Source: Gammaproteobacteria bacterium (GTDB lineage: Bacteria; Pseudomonadota; Gammaproteobacteria; Steroidobacterales; Steroidobacteraceae). From it: 29,497 bases of DNA. The stretch lies in the NCBI GenBank assembly GCA_028293725.1, contig JAQGOE010000307.1:1-29497 (forward strand), given 5' to 3'. How positions within the stretch are numbered: the stretch's first letter is position 1; each line of letters opens with the position of its first letter. The position numbers and the translations under genes are program-made. The notes under the pieces were generated by a model that made no database searches, had not been told where the DNA came from, and was given only the letters and a program-made list of their open reading frames with translations. Of this stretch, positions 23,630-29,497 are shown one piece after another.

Positions 23630-24347
23630 GTGAAGACTCCCCGGCAAGAAGGACCAGTCTAACATCAACGGCCGGAGCACACCGTACCCTCGAGCTCGTA
23701 TGCCCGCGTTGGAGTAGAGCGGCCAGGAGGTTCTTATGCGTTGATAGATCAGCAACCCTTTTTGTGCAGTGCAACGTATCGATTTGCCGTAGTCGGCATC
23801 AGCGAGTTCCCCGCGAGGTATCTCGAGCCTCCTATGCCTCCCGTGGATGTCCAGCAGCTTCGAGCCCTCTTCGGCCACTTACGTGGCGTAGGCCTCGACC
23901 TCCCCGATGTCATGCGCCTCGAGGGCAATTGATCTTGTCTGCCGCTTTGGTGTGGATGTAAGTACTGACATCGTACCGACGGACGATATCTTATTGTTGT
24001 GTTTGTTTGCGCCGAGAAAAGTGACAACGAGCCTCCGGCGCACGCTATGCGTGCCGTCGTTGATCGCGTAATGAGTGCCGCGTGCGTTTTCGCACGGACC
24101 GTTCCACGCGAAGTTCGCGTGACGCGCGCGACGCTCGTCGCGACGGCGGCGGGCTCGCCTTGGGGCGGTAGAGCGCTTTCAGTGTCGGGCCGCGAACCGC
24201 CGGCGGACATCACGGAGATCTTCTGTTGGCGCCATGTCACTCCGGCGTGAGCGTGTGGTGTCGCACGCAAGTAAGGGTGCTATTCCTGCATGAATACCCT
24301 CCTTATTACAGCTGTTCACGAGGGCAGGGACTCTCTAGCCTCGTCCT
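23630..24347. other. Long intergenic region, no supported gene
   Basis: About 720 bp between two divergently oriented genes. A 63-codon plus-strand frame (23741-23932) and overlapping minus-strand frames are open, but I recognise nothing in them and see no convincing start signals. The right half holds a cluster of inverted repeats, listed separately. The promoter of the FAD oxidase gene should lie near 23650-23750 and that of the nuclease gene near 24270-24340. Confidence 0.55.
24025..24145. repeat. Cluster of four inverted repeats in non-coding DNA
   Basis: Four hairpin-capable elements lie in 121 bp. 24025-24062 has nested arms CAACGA/TCGTTG and GCACGC/GCGTGC. 24081-24096 is CGTGCG-TTTT-CGCACG. 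24105-24121 is CACGCGAA-G-TTCGCGTG, perfect over 8 bp. 24136-24145 is the palindrome CGTCGCGACG. No T-tract follows any of them, so they are not standard terminators. A structured RNA or a decayed repeat element are options. Confidence 0.6.
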
Positions 24348-25238
24348 ATGCCTTCCTATCTGCACGAGTTGCTCCTGCTCTTGTTCCGCAACCGCACCCG
24401 GTCCGCGGCGGACCTGCTGCGCCAACTCGATGTACAGCTTCCAGAATACGATGACGTCCACACGGAGTCCTCAGACCTGAGCGATCTTCGGCCTGCTGAA
24501 TATCGGGCTGATATGGTCTTGTTCCTGCTACGCGGGAAGAGCAAGGTGCTCGGTGTCATCGTGGAGGTGCAGCTGCGATGTGACGAGGACAAGCCGTACG
24601 CGTGGCCCGCCTATATTGCCAACCTTCGAGCGCGGCATCGCTGTCCGGTGTGCCTGCTGGTGATCACGGTAGAGGACGCCGTGGCGCGTTGGGCGGCCAG
24701 AGCCATCGAGCTGGGACCGGGTAGCCTGTGCAGCCCATGGGTGGTGGGTCCATCGAATACGCTCGCGATCACCGAGCTGGAGGAAGCCGAGGAGAATGTG
24801 GAGCTCGCGGTATTGTCGGCGATGGAACACGGGCAAAGCCCGGACATTGAGCTGGCCGCACGGGTTGCGTCCGTGGCGATTCTCGCCAGCGCTGGTATCG
24901 ACGCGGAGCGATCCAGGTTGTATCTTGACCTCATACTGATTTCCCTTTCCGAGCACACCCAGGAGGCAATACGAGACACCATGAATTCACTCGGATTCGA
25001 ATACCAGAGCGACTTCGCCCGCCGCTACGTCGCCCAGGGCAGATCAGAGGGTCGGGCAGAAGGCAAAACTGAAGGCCGTCTGGAGATCGTCCTCAAGCAA
25101 TTGACGTTGCGTTTTGGGCCTCTGACCGAGTCTGTTCAAACTCGTATCCGCGGTGCTGGTGATGTGCAACTGGACGCCGTGGCTGAGCGGTTGTTGACAG
25201 CCCAGACACTCGAAGCAGCGCTGAGCCCGCTGTCCTGA
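24348..25238 (+). CDS. PD-(D/E)XK nuclease-like protein with C-terminal DUF4351-type domain (Rpn-like)
   Basis: A 296-aa protein of the group annotated as Rpn-like recombination-promoting nuclease or putative transposase. The nuclease-like core shows D55 (YRADMVLFLL) and EVQ with E73 and Q75 (VLGVIVEVQLRCD), the D...ExQ variant of the PD-(D/E)XK site, then YIANLRARHRCPVCLLVIT. A helical middle leads to a charged linker with repeated G-x-x-E (GRSEGRAEGKTEGRLE, 231-246). The end (LKQLTLRFGPLTESVQTRI, 249-267) is DUF4351-like, ending AERLLTAQTLEAAL. Length is typical and the gene looks intact. Such genes are often multicopy and move between genomes, in keeping with the accessory surroundings. 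ATG at 24348 is the natural start (PSYLHELLL). A hairpin GGCGG-AAA-CCGCC (25239-25251) directly follows the stop but lacks a T-run. Confidence 0.82.
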   Translation: MPSYLHELLLLLFRNRTRSAADLLRQLDVQLPEYDDVHTESSDLSDLRPAEYRADMVLFLLRGKSKVLGVIVEVQLRCDEDKPYAWPAYIANLRARHRCPVCLLVITVEDAVARWAARAIELGPGSLCSPWVVGPSNTLAITELEEAEENVELAVLSAMEHGQSPDIELAARVASVAILASAGIDAERSRLYLDLILISLSEHTQEAIRDTMNSLGFEYQSDFARRYVAQGRSEGRAEGKTEGRLEIVLKQLTLRFGPLTESVQTRIRGAGDVQLDAVAERLLTAQTLEAALSPLS

Positions 25239-25528
25239 GGCGGAAACCGCCGTCCGCTCCTGGCCTATTCTGTTGAAAAACTCCTTCTGTCCGGGTGGTC
25301 GAGAAATCCTGCTACCTATAGGGAATCTCGGATTCAGAGACGTGAGGGGGTGGCTACTTGCGACGATCTTCCGCCACTGCAAAGTGGGTGATCTGCGGCT
25401 TTTGTGTTCGGATCTGTACGTGACAACGGCTTGCAGCGGCGGCGACAACTGTAGTTGAAGGATAGGCGGTGCGAGTTGCCGACCGATGATGTTGACCGAT
25501 CGCTTCGCAGCGGACTTTCGTGCGCGCT

Positions 25529-26023
25529 TTATGGCTCATCCGGTAAGCGATTGCCCGAGCCGAAGAAGCTTCGGTTCGCCTCACTATTACGACGCGCCTG
25601 GGTTAACGGCCAAGCTACGGCTGTTATTGCGAGTCCTACAATTGAACATGCAAACCACGGTATACAGCGTATGCGAGATACTGGAATAGCGTCGACCCTG
25701 GAGAAGTTGTAGCCAGTCAGAAGAACGAACAGTCCACCAACATTGAATACGACGAAGGCCGCAATTCCACCCAATAAGATGACAGTAAGAGCATCGGCTG
25801 ACCGGATGCGACGCAAAGCGACCAGACCGAGAACTGACGATAGTGACGGGAATGAAAGCCGTAGCACGGAGAACGTCATAAACTCCCCGGTATGGACGAA
25901 AGTCCCAACGGCAAGCTGTAGATCCCAGTAGACCATAAGGATCGCGGACCCAAGGAAGGCGACCGCGAAGACCGTGGCGGGCTCGGTCGGGAACGGACTG
26001 TTGATAGCTCGGAAACCAGACAT
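25529..26023 (-). CDS. Small four-helix membrane protein, unknown function
   Basis: A 164-aa product with four predicted membrane helices: about 15-43 (FAVAFLGSAILMVYW), 49-68 (FSVLRLSFPSLSSVLGLVAL), 78-103 (LTVILLGGIAAFVVFNVGGL) and 121-141 (WFACSIVGLAITAVAW). No signature motif is recognisable. The regular spacing of hydrophobic segments and charged loops (RRIRSAD, QARRNSE) supports a real protein despite the weak context. The ATG at 26023 has GGCGGG about 6-11 nt upstream. It stands alone on its strand, with long gaps on both sides. Confidence 0.55.
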   Translation of the reverse strand: MSGFRAINSPFPTEPATVFAVAFLGSAILMVYWDLQLAVGTFVHTGEFMTFSVLRLSFPSLSSVLGLVALRRIRSADALTVILLGGIAAFVVFNVGGLFVLLTGYNFSRVDAIPVSRIRCIPWFACSIVGLAITAVAWPLTQARRNSEANRSFFGSGNRLPDEP

Positions 26024-26353
26024 CTATAGCCCGCCTATTGAGTTGACACGCGAAACATCGGCAAGTCCGGGGTTGTGAGCCGGACGCTGGATCGGCCGAG
26101 GTTCGAGGCGACCGACAGCTTTCGGGAACTATACTCTAGCCCCTCGAAAGGTCGCTCTTGGCCGGAGCCGCCACAGACAGAACCAAGTGGGTGTTCTTGC
26201 GTCTGACCGAGCCCTGATGTTATGTAGAAACTCAAACGTTTATCCGCCGGGCTGAGCAAACCGCAGGTCGCCATGAAAGGAGTCTGTCGAAGTGCGCGCG
26301 TTCCCGTCGGAGCTGGCCGTATCTGTTTACCGTTGAGGCGTGGAGCTTAAGTC
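26024..26353. other. Intergenic region resembling a dispersed-repeat remnant
   Basis: About 330 bp with no gene I can support. A minus-strand frame (26035-26274) is open but reads as unstructured Ser/Gly/Arg-rich sequence. The block around 26095-26275 contains GGTCGCTCTTGGCCGGAGCC and ends near CGCAGGTCGCCATGAAAGG. From memory it resembles intergenic repeats seen scattered in environmental gammaproteobacterial genomes, which I cannot confirm here. The last 15 bp hold the GGAG ribosome site (26342-26345) of the next gene. Confidence 0.3.
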
Positions 26354-26797
26354 ATGGGCGGCCATCCGTATTGGTACACGGTTCCCTACCAGCAAGACAT
26401 ATCCAAGGCGTTGCATGAGCTGCGCCAACGGGAGTTTCAGGCCGGCCGCTACAATCCTGTTACGCCAATTCCAGAATTTCCCATAACGGCTTCATCTCCG
26501 GCGCCTGGCGCAGGGCATGGAGACATTGATGAAGCGATGCAAGCGTCAAACGCGGATGGGACCAGGTCCATTCTGGATATTTCCGCAATTTCTACCGACC
26601 CGGACTATTTCACCGCTGCGCCGCTCAGCGACGCCGCCCTTAACTCGTACTTCGGCACGACTCAGCCGTCGCGCGCGCTCGTCGAATCAAATATGAGATT
26701 CCTGCAAGGCGTGCAGCGGGGCCAGGCTGTATATATTATCGTTTACGAGCAGGGGGTCCCGGCGGAATTGCTCTTCGCCGGTTACTCCTTCGATTGA
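26354..26797 (+). CDS. Conserved hypothetical protein (YWY-VPYQ-type)
   Basis: A 147-aa soluble protein. Its N-terminal signature (YWYTVPYQQDISKALHELRQ, then REFQAGRYNP) and end (GQAVYIIVYEQGVPAELLFAGYSFD) match, from memory, a small uncharacterised family found in several bacterial phyla. Members share an ALHELRQREF helix, a DGTRSILDI strand and the closing YIIVY...FAGYS hairpin, all present here, so the gene appears complete. No catalytic motif or signal peptide is visible; function is unknown, and I would not exclude an immunity-type protein. The ATG at 26354 has GGAG 8 nt upstream. It converges on the MarR gene across a hairpin region. Confidence 0.82.
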   Translation: MGGHPYWYTVPYQQDISKALHELRQREFQAGRYNPVTPIPEFPITASSPAPGAGHGDIDEAMQASNADGTRSILDISAISTDPDYFTAAPLSDAALNSYFGTTQPSRALVESNMRFLQGVQRGQAVYIIVYEQGVPAELLFAGYSFD

Positions 26798-26799
26798 TC

Positions 26800-26829
26800 T
26801 CAGCCGGCGCGCGGCTGATACGTCAGCCG
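26800..26829. terminator. Two alternative overlapping hairpins between convergent genes
   Basis: TCAGCCG (26800-26806) can pair with CGGCTGA (26812-26818) over a 5-nt loop. The same CGGCTGA can instead pair with TCAGCCG (26823-26829) over a 4-nt loop. The element sits between the stops of two convergent genes, where a bidirectional terminator is expected. There is no T-run, so termination strength is uncertain. Confidence 0.45.
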
Positions 26830-26856
26830 CCCAACAGGCGGGAATTCGCCGCAGTG

Positions 26857-27384
26857 TTATTTCAAGCAACCCAGAGTGATCGCCCAGAGCACCCGGTTCG
26901 CGGCCTCCAGGTCTTTGCGATTCAAACCATCGACCAGTTGCTCGATGAACTTACTGATCGGCTTGCGGATCGCGTTGAAGCTCTTCCTGCCGGCGTCGGT
27001 GAGCTCGAAGGTGGGGCTGCGCTTGTCCGCGCCGTTTTCGCGCCGATTGACCAGGCCGAGCCGCACTAACTCCCGAGTCGCACGGCTCGCTTCGGCTCGG
27101 TCCACCGCCGCGCCGTCCGCCAGGGACCGGACTGTCCCATGGGCGATCAATCCGAGCTGCGATACGACGCGCCACTGCGGCAGAGTCAGGATGCCCGAGT
27201 TGCCTAGAATTTCCATGATACGGCGATCGAAGAGCTTACTGGCAAGCACCATCCTGTAGCCAAAATACGACTGACCGCCGATGTCGTAAAGGGGCAGGAG
27301 GCGGCTGATTTCCGCGTGCTGAGGATGAACGCCCCCGGCGCGTAAATTCTCACGTGAAGCGGATTTCGTAGATTTTCTGCTCAT
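26857..27384 (-). CDS. MarR-family transcriptional regulator
   Basis: A 175-aa MarR-type winged-helix repressor, slightly longer than average (140-160 aa) because of a Lys/Ser/Arg-rich N-terminal tail. The dimerisation helix region (GYRMVLASKLFDRRIMEIL) is followed by the winged-helix core: LTLPQWRVVSQLG, the recognition-helix area VDRAEASRATRELVRLGLV, the wing RRENGADKRSPTFELTDAGR, and a C-terminal dimerisation helix. This order matches the family throughout. It is divergent from the alpha/beta hydrolase and carotenoid oxygenase genes and probably represses them, releasing DNA when a phenolic or apocarotenoid-like ligand binds. A TTGA-N4-TCAA dyad just downstream of its own TATAAT suggests autoregulation. 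ATG at 27384 is the only reasonable start. Confidence 0.92.
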   Translation of the reverse strand: MSRKSTKSASRENLRAGGVHPQHAEISRLLPLYDIGGQSYFGYRMVLASKLFDRRIMEILGNSGILTLPQWRVVSQLGLIAHGTVRSLADGAAVDRAEASRATRELVRLGLVNRRENGADKRSPTFELTDAGRKSFNAIRKPISKFIEQLVDGLNRKDLEAANRVLWAITLGCLK

Positions 27385-27458
27385 TCGACCATCTCGTCGG
27401 TGAACCCGTCATGGAGCGCTCAGGCGGTGCGATGCGCGGGTGTGGCGCACTCATATCG

Positions 27459-27480
27459 TTGAAAAATCAAAAGTATTATA
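27459..27480 (-). promoter_or_regulatory. Promoter -10 and operator-like dyad of the marR-type gene
   Basis: On the minus strand a perfect TATAAT (complement of 27475-27480) is followed after 4 nt by the dyad TTGATTTTTCAA (complement of 27459-27470), which should cover the transcription start. No good -35 is visible. The dyad recurs twice before the divergent hydrolase gene, so it is the best candidate operator for autorepression. The implied 5' leader is about 80 nt. Confidence 0.6.
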
Positions 27481-27585
27481 CCTAATAGCCGCTCGGGATG
27501 GGCCTATATCGAGGCACCACGTTTGGAAACGCTGCGCACGAGCGCAGCGCCGCCCTGCGGTCGGCATGGCCCTCAGGTGGCGCTC

Positions 27586-27625
27586 ATGGTCGTTGATTTT
27601 TCATCATGATCATTGATTTTTCAGT
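27586..27625 (+). promoter_or_regulatory. Tandem 20-bp direct repeat with TTGATTTTTCA core (candidate MarR operators)
   Basis: Two 20-bp copies (27586-27605 and 27606-27625) match at 16 of 20 positions, each containing TTGATTTTTCA (27593-27603 and 27613-27623). The cores are spaced 20 bp apart, about two helical turns, so two dimers could bind the same face. The second core supplies a TTGATT that may be the -35 of the hydrolase promoter. Confidence 0.6.
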
Positions 27626-27639
27626 GATCTTGATAAAAT
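27613..27639 (+). promoter_or_regulatory. Candidate promoter of the hydrolase / carotenoid oxygenase operon
   Basis: TTGATT (27613-27618) and TAAAAT (27634-27639) are separated by 15 bp, a little short of ideal, in an AT-rich patch just upstream of the hydrolase ATG at 27681. The -35 lies inside the second operator-like core, so a bound MarR dimer would block polymerase. Confidence 0.4.
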
Positions 27640-27680
27640 ATAAGTGCGGCAATCCTGTCAGTCACCGTGTGAGAGCGCTC

Positions 27681-28553
27681 ATGGACCCGGAAGTCCTCAG
27701 CTTGGTTCGCAGCCTGGGGGTCGAGCTCTCGCCGCCCATGATCCAGGGGACGCAACAGTTCTTCGCCGAGCGCTTCCATGGCGTCGGCCCTCTGACGTCG
27801 ATTACTCGCGATCAGTCCTACGGTCCGCACGAGCGACATCGGCTGGATCTGTTCACGACCGACTTGCGCCGCGACGCGCCCGTGCTCGTGTTTGTCCACG
27901 GCGGCGGATTCGTGATGGGAGACAAACGTACACCGGGGCTGCCGTTCTACGACAACATCGGCGACTTCGCGGTGACGTCCGGATTTGTGGGCGTCACCAT
28001 GACATATCGCCTGGCGCCGGCTTACCCGTGGCCTGCCGGCTCGGAAGATGTGGCTGCCGCGGTAACCTGGTTACGCGCCCACGTGGCCGAATACGGCGGC
28101 GACCCAAAACGGATTTTCCTGATCGGCCAGTCCGCAGGAGCGGTCCACGTCGCCGGTTATGTTGCTCACTCACACCTGCATCCTGGCGATGGGATCGGTC
28201 TCGCCGGGGCATTGATGATTTCCGGCGTTTACGACATCTCCCAGGCGGACCCGAACCAGTTCCAACGCGCGTATTACGGCGATGTGCGGGAGAAGTGGGC
28301 CGCCTGTTCGACACTGGAGGGTCTCGTCGCGACCGAGCTACCGCTGCTTTTTTCGGTCTCCGAGTACGATGGCGCGGACTTTCAGAAACAAGCCGCTGCG
28401 TTGGCAAGCGCATTCGCGCAGGCGCGAGGACGGTTCCCGCGCTTGCACTGGCTCACGGGTCACAACCATCTCTCGCCCGTGCTGGCTATCGGCTCGGCGG
28501 CGGACACCCTCGGGCCCTTCATCCAGGACTTTATCGAGTCGGTTCGCCGCTAG
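27681..28553 (+). CDS. Alpha/beta hydrolase (carboxylesterase-like, HGGGF/GQSAG type)
   Basis: A 290-aa cytosolic alpha/beta hydrolase. The oxyanion-hole motif is HGGGF (73-77) and the nucleophile is S151 in GQSAG. Acid candidates are D230 or D233 (SEYDGADF) and the histidine is H261 or H263 (LTGHNHLS), so the triad is complete. The HGGG motif places it with hormone-sensitive-lipase or kynurenine-formamidase-like esterases acting on small esters or amides. ATG at 27681 follows GAGAG by a few bases and starts a normal N-terminal helix; the frame is open 25 codons further, but that would lie within the operator region. The carotenoid oxygenase follows after 40 bp on the same strand, so both are probably one MarR-controlled unit. 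Substrate is unknown; an ester of a phenolic or terpenoid is a guess. Confidence 0.92.
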   Translation: MDPEVLSLVRSLGVELSPPMIQGTQQFFAERFHGVGPLTSITRDQSYGPHERHRLDLFTTDLRRDAPVLVFVHGGGFVMGDKRTPGLPFYDNIGDFAVTSGFVGVTMTYRLAPAYPWPAGSEDVAAAVTWLRAHVAEYGGDPKRIFLIGQSAGAVHVAGYVAHSHLHPGDGIGLAGALMISGVYDISQADPNQFQRAYYGDVREKWAACSTLEGLVATELPLLFSVSEYDGADFQKQAAALASAFAQARGRFPRLHWLTGHNHLSPVLAIGSAADTLGPFIQDFIESVRR

Positions 28554-28593
28554 CAGCGCGGCGGGCCGACGAACACGTGCGAGGAGAACGCAG

Positions 28594-29497
28594 ATGGTCG
28601 AGCCTGTCAGATTTCCGGATGTCGAGCTCTATCGCGGCTGGGGTCAGCCGATGCGCACGGAATGCGAGATCCGCGGCCTCGAGCTGACACAAGGTGCGAT
28701 CCCGCAGGGTCTCGAGGGTGCGCTTTACAAAGTGGGCGCCGACCGTCAGTACCCCTCGGGTCGTACCGACGATATCTTCATTGACGGCGAGGGCATGATC
28801 CACATGTTCCGCTTCAAGGATAACCAGGTCGATTACGTCAGCCGCTGGGTTCACACGGAGCGATACAAGCGGCAGCAGGCGGCGCAGCGCAGCCTGTTCG
28901 GTCGGTATCGCAACCGATATACCAACGATCCCAGTGTCGCTGGCGTTCACATGGGCACCGGCAACACGACCGCGATGTTTCATGCGGGCCGGCTGTATGC
29001 GCTGAAGGAAGACGACCTGCCGCACCGGATCGATCCCGTGACGCTCGCCACGCTCGGACGCGATGACTTCGATGGTGCGATTCGCGCGCAATCCTTTACC
29101 GCGCATCCGAAAGTGGATCCCGTCACCGACGAGCTTCTCTCGTTTTCCTACCAGGCACGCGGCGACGCGACCCGCGACATCGTGTTCTATGCGTTTGGCC
29201 CGGACCGCAAACTCCTGAATGAAGTCTGGTTCGAGATGCCGTTCGCGGCCAATGTGCACGATTTCGCGATCACTGACGAGTGGATCGTATTCTCGTTCTT
29301 TCCCCTGATCACCGATCTGGCGGTGCTGAAAGCCGGCGGCCCCTACTACCAATGGCATCCTGACAAGGAAACGCACGTTGCGTTGGTTCCTCGCCACGGA
29401 TCGGCGCGCGACATCCGCTGGTTCAAGGGGCCCGCGATGAGCGCTGGTCACATGATGAACGCGCACCGTGAGGGCTCGAAGGTTCATCTCGACCTAT
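28594..29497 (+). CDS. Carotenoid oxygenase family protein, 3' end beyond the window
   Basis: The first 301 residues of an RPE65/carotenoid cleavage oxygenase family protein (full members are about 460-500 aa), open to the window edge. These non-haem iron enzymes split alkene bonds of carotenoids, apocarotenoids or stilbenes with O2. Visible hallmarks are IFIDGEGMIHMFRF (61-74) and three of the four iron histidines: H171 (TAHPKVDP), H222 (VHDFAIT) and H286 (AGHMMNAH). The fourth should lie past the edge. Absence of a signal peptide and the paired esterase favour a cytosolic catabolic enzyme, possibly lignostilbene-dioxygenase-like, rather than carotenoid biosynthesis. GAGGAGA at 28581-28587, 6 nt before the ATG, is a strong ribosome site. 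It is probably transcribed with the hydrolase under MarR control. Confidence 0.94.
   Translation, partial: MVEPVRFPDVELYRGWGQPMRTECEIRGLELTQGAIPQGLEGALYKVGADRQYPSGRTDDIFIDGEGMIHMFRFKDNQVDYVSRWVHTERYKRQQAAQRSLFGRYRNRYTNDPSVAGVHMGTGNTTAMFHAGRLYALKEDDLPHRIDPVTLATLGRDDFDGAIRAQSFTAHPKVDPVTDELLSFSYQARGDATRDIVFYAFGPDRKLLNEVWFEMPFAANVHDFAITDEWIVFSFFPLITDLAVLKAGGPYYQWHPDKETHVALVPRHGSARDIRWFKGPAMSAGHMMNAHREGSKVHLDL

Noticed and set aside
23749..24270. 173-codon minus-strand ORF over the hairpin cluster
   Set aside because: Ser/Thr/Arg-rich without domain features, running through inverted repeats and into the upstream region of the FAD oxidase gene.
26035..26274. 79-codon minus-strand ORF
   Set aside because: Unstructured composition and overlap with a repeat-like block; more probably a repeat remnant than a gene.
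28531..29487. 318-codon minus-strand frame at the right edge
   Set aside because: The plus strand encodes a clear carotenoid oxygenase with iron-ligand histidines and a strong ribosome site; the antisense frame has no recognisable features.

Overview
The window is GC-rich and densely coded. Its gene set suggests an environmental Gammaproteobacterium, perhaps near Steroidobacter/Nevskiales. That placement is inferred from gene content only (Bat-type MoxR/DUF58/DUF4175 operon, Tat-exported laccase, serpin, carotenoid oxygenase); there is no rRNA gene to test it.

Layout. (1) 1-868 has no gene I can support. (2) 869-3863: a secreted sedolisin-family (S53) protease followed 10 bp later by a secreted serpin, an apparent protease/inhibitor pair. 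(3) 3910-5406, minus strand: a Tat-exported three-domain multicopper oxidase of laccase type. (4) 5493-19480, plus strand: a ~14 kb, tightly packed operon of DUF4159 protein, VWA/amidotransferase-like membrane protein, caspase-fold pseudopeptidase, a 24-bp tandem repeat carrying a tiny ORF, TPR/gluzincin protein, MoxR AAA ATPase, DUF58 protein, BatA-like VWA protein and a giant DUF4175 protein. Most junctions are 4-bp GTGA/ATGA overlaps or gaps of 0-1 nt, so the proteins are probably made together. By analogy with MoxR/VWA systems they probably form an envelope-associated chaperone or surveillance machine.

(5) 19490-19550 is the 3' part of a class II (Ser-like) tRNA gene with no matching 5' half, a possible integration scar. 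(6) 19551-26353 is accessory in character: a nucleotidyltransferase with a small overlapping partner (candidate toxin-antitoxin pair), a lipoprotein of unknown function, a truncated Uma2 nuclease, a berberine-bridge-type FAD oxidase, a hairpin-rich non-coding stretch, an Rpn/DUF4351-like nuclease and a small membrane protein. Long intergenic gaps and decayed reading frames are common here.

(7) 26354-29497: a small conserved hypothetical gene, then a divergent MarR regulator / alpha-beta hydrolase / carotenoid oxygenase cluster. Its shared intergenic region carries three copies of a TTGA-N4-TCA dyad, a good candidate operator. The carotenoid oxygenase runs off the right edge. This cluster probably handles apocarotenoid- or stilbene-like compounds under MarR control.

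The most interesting items are the pseudopeptidase and repeat-encoded mini-ORF inside the MoxR operon, the sedolisin-serpin pair, the nucleotidyltransferase pair and the MarR operator architecture.
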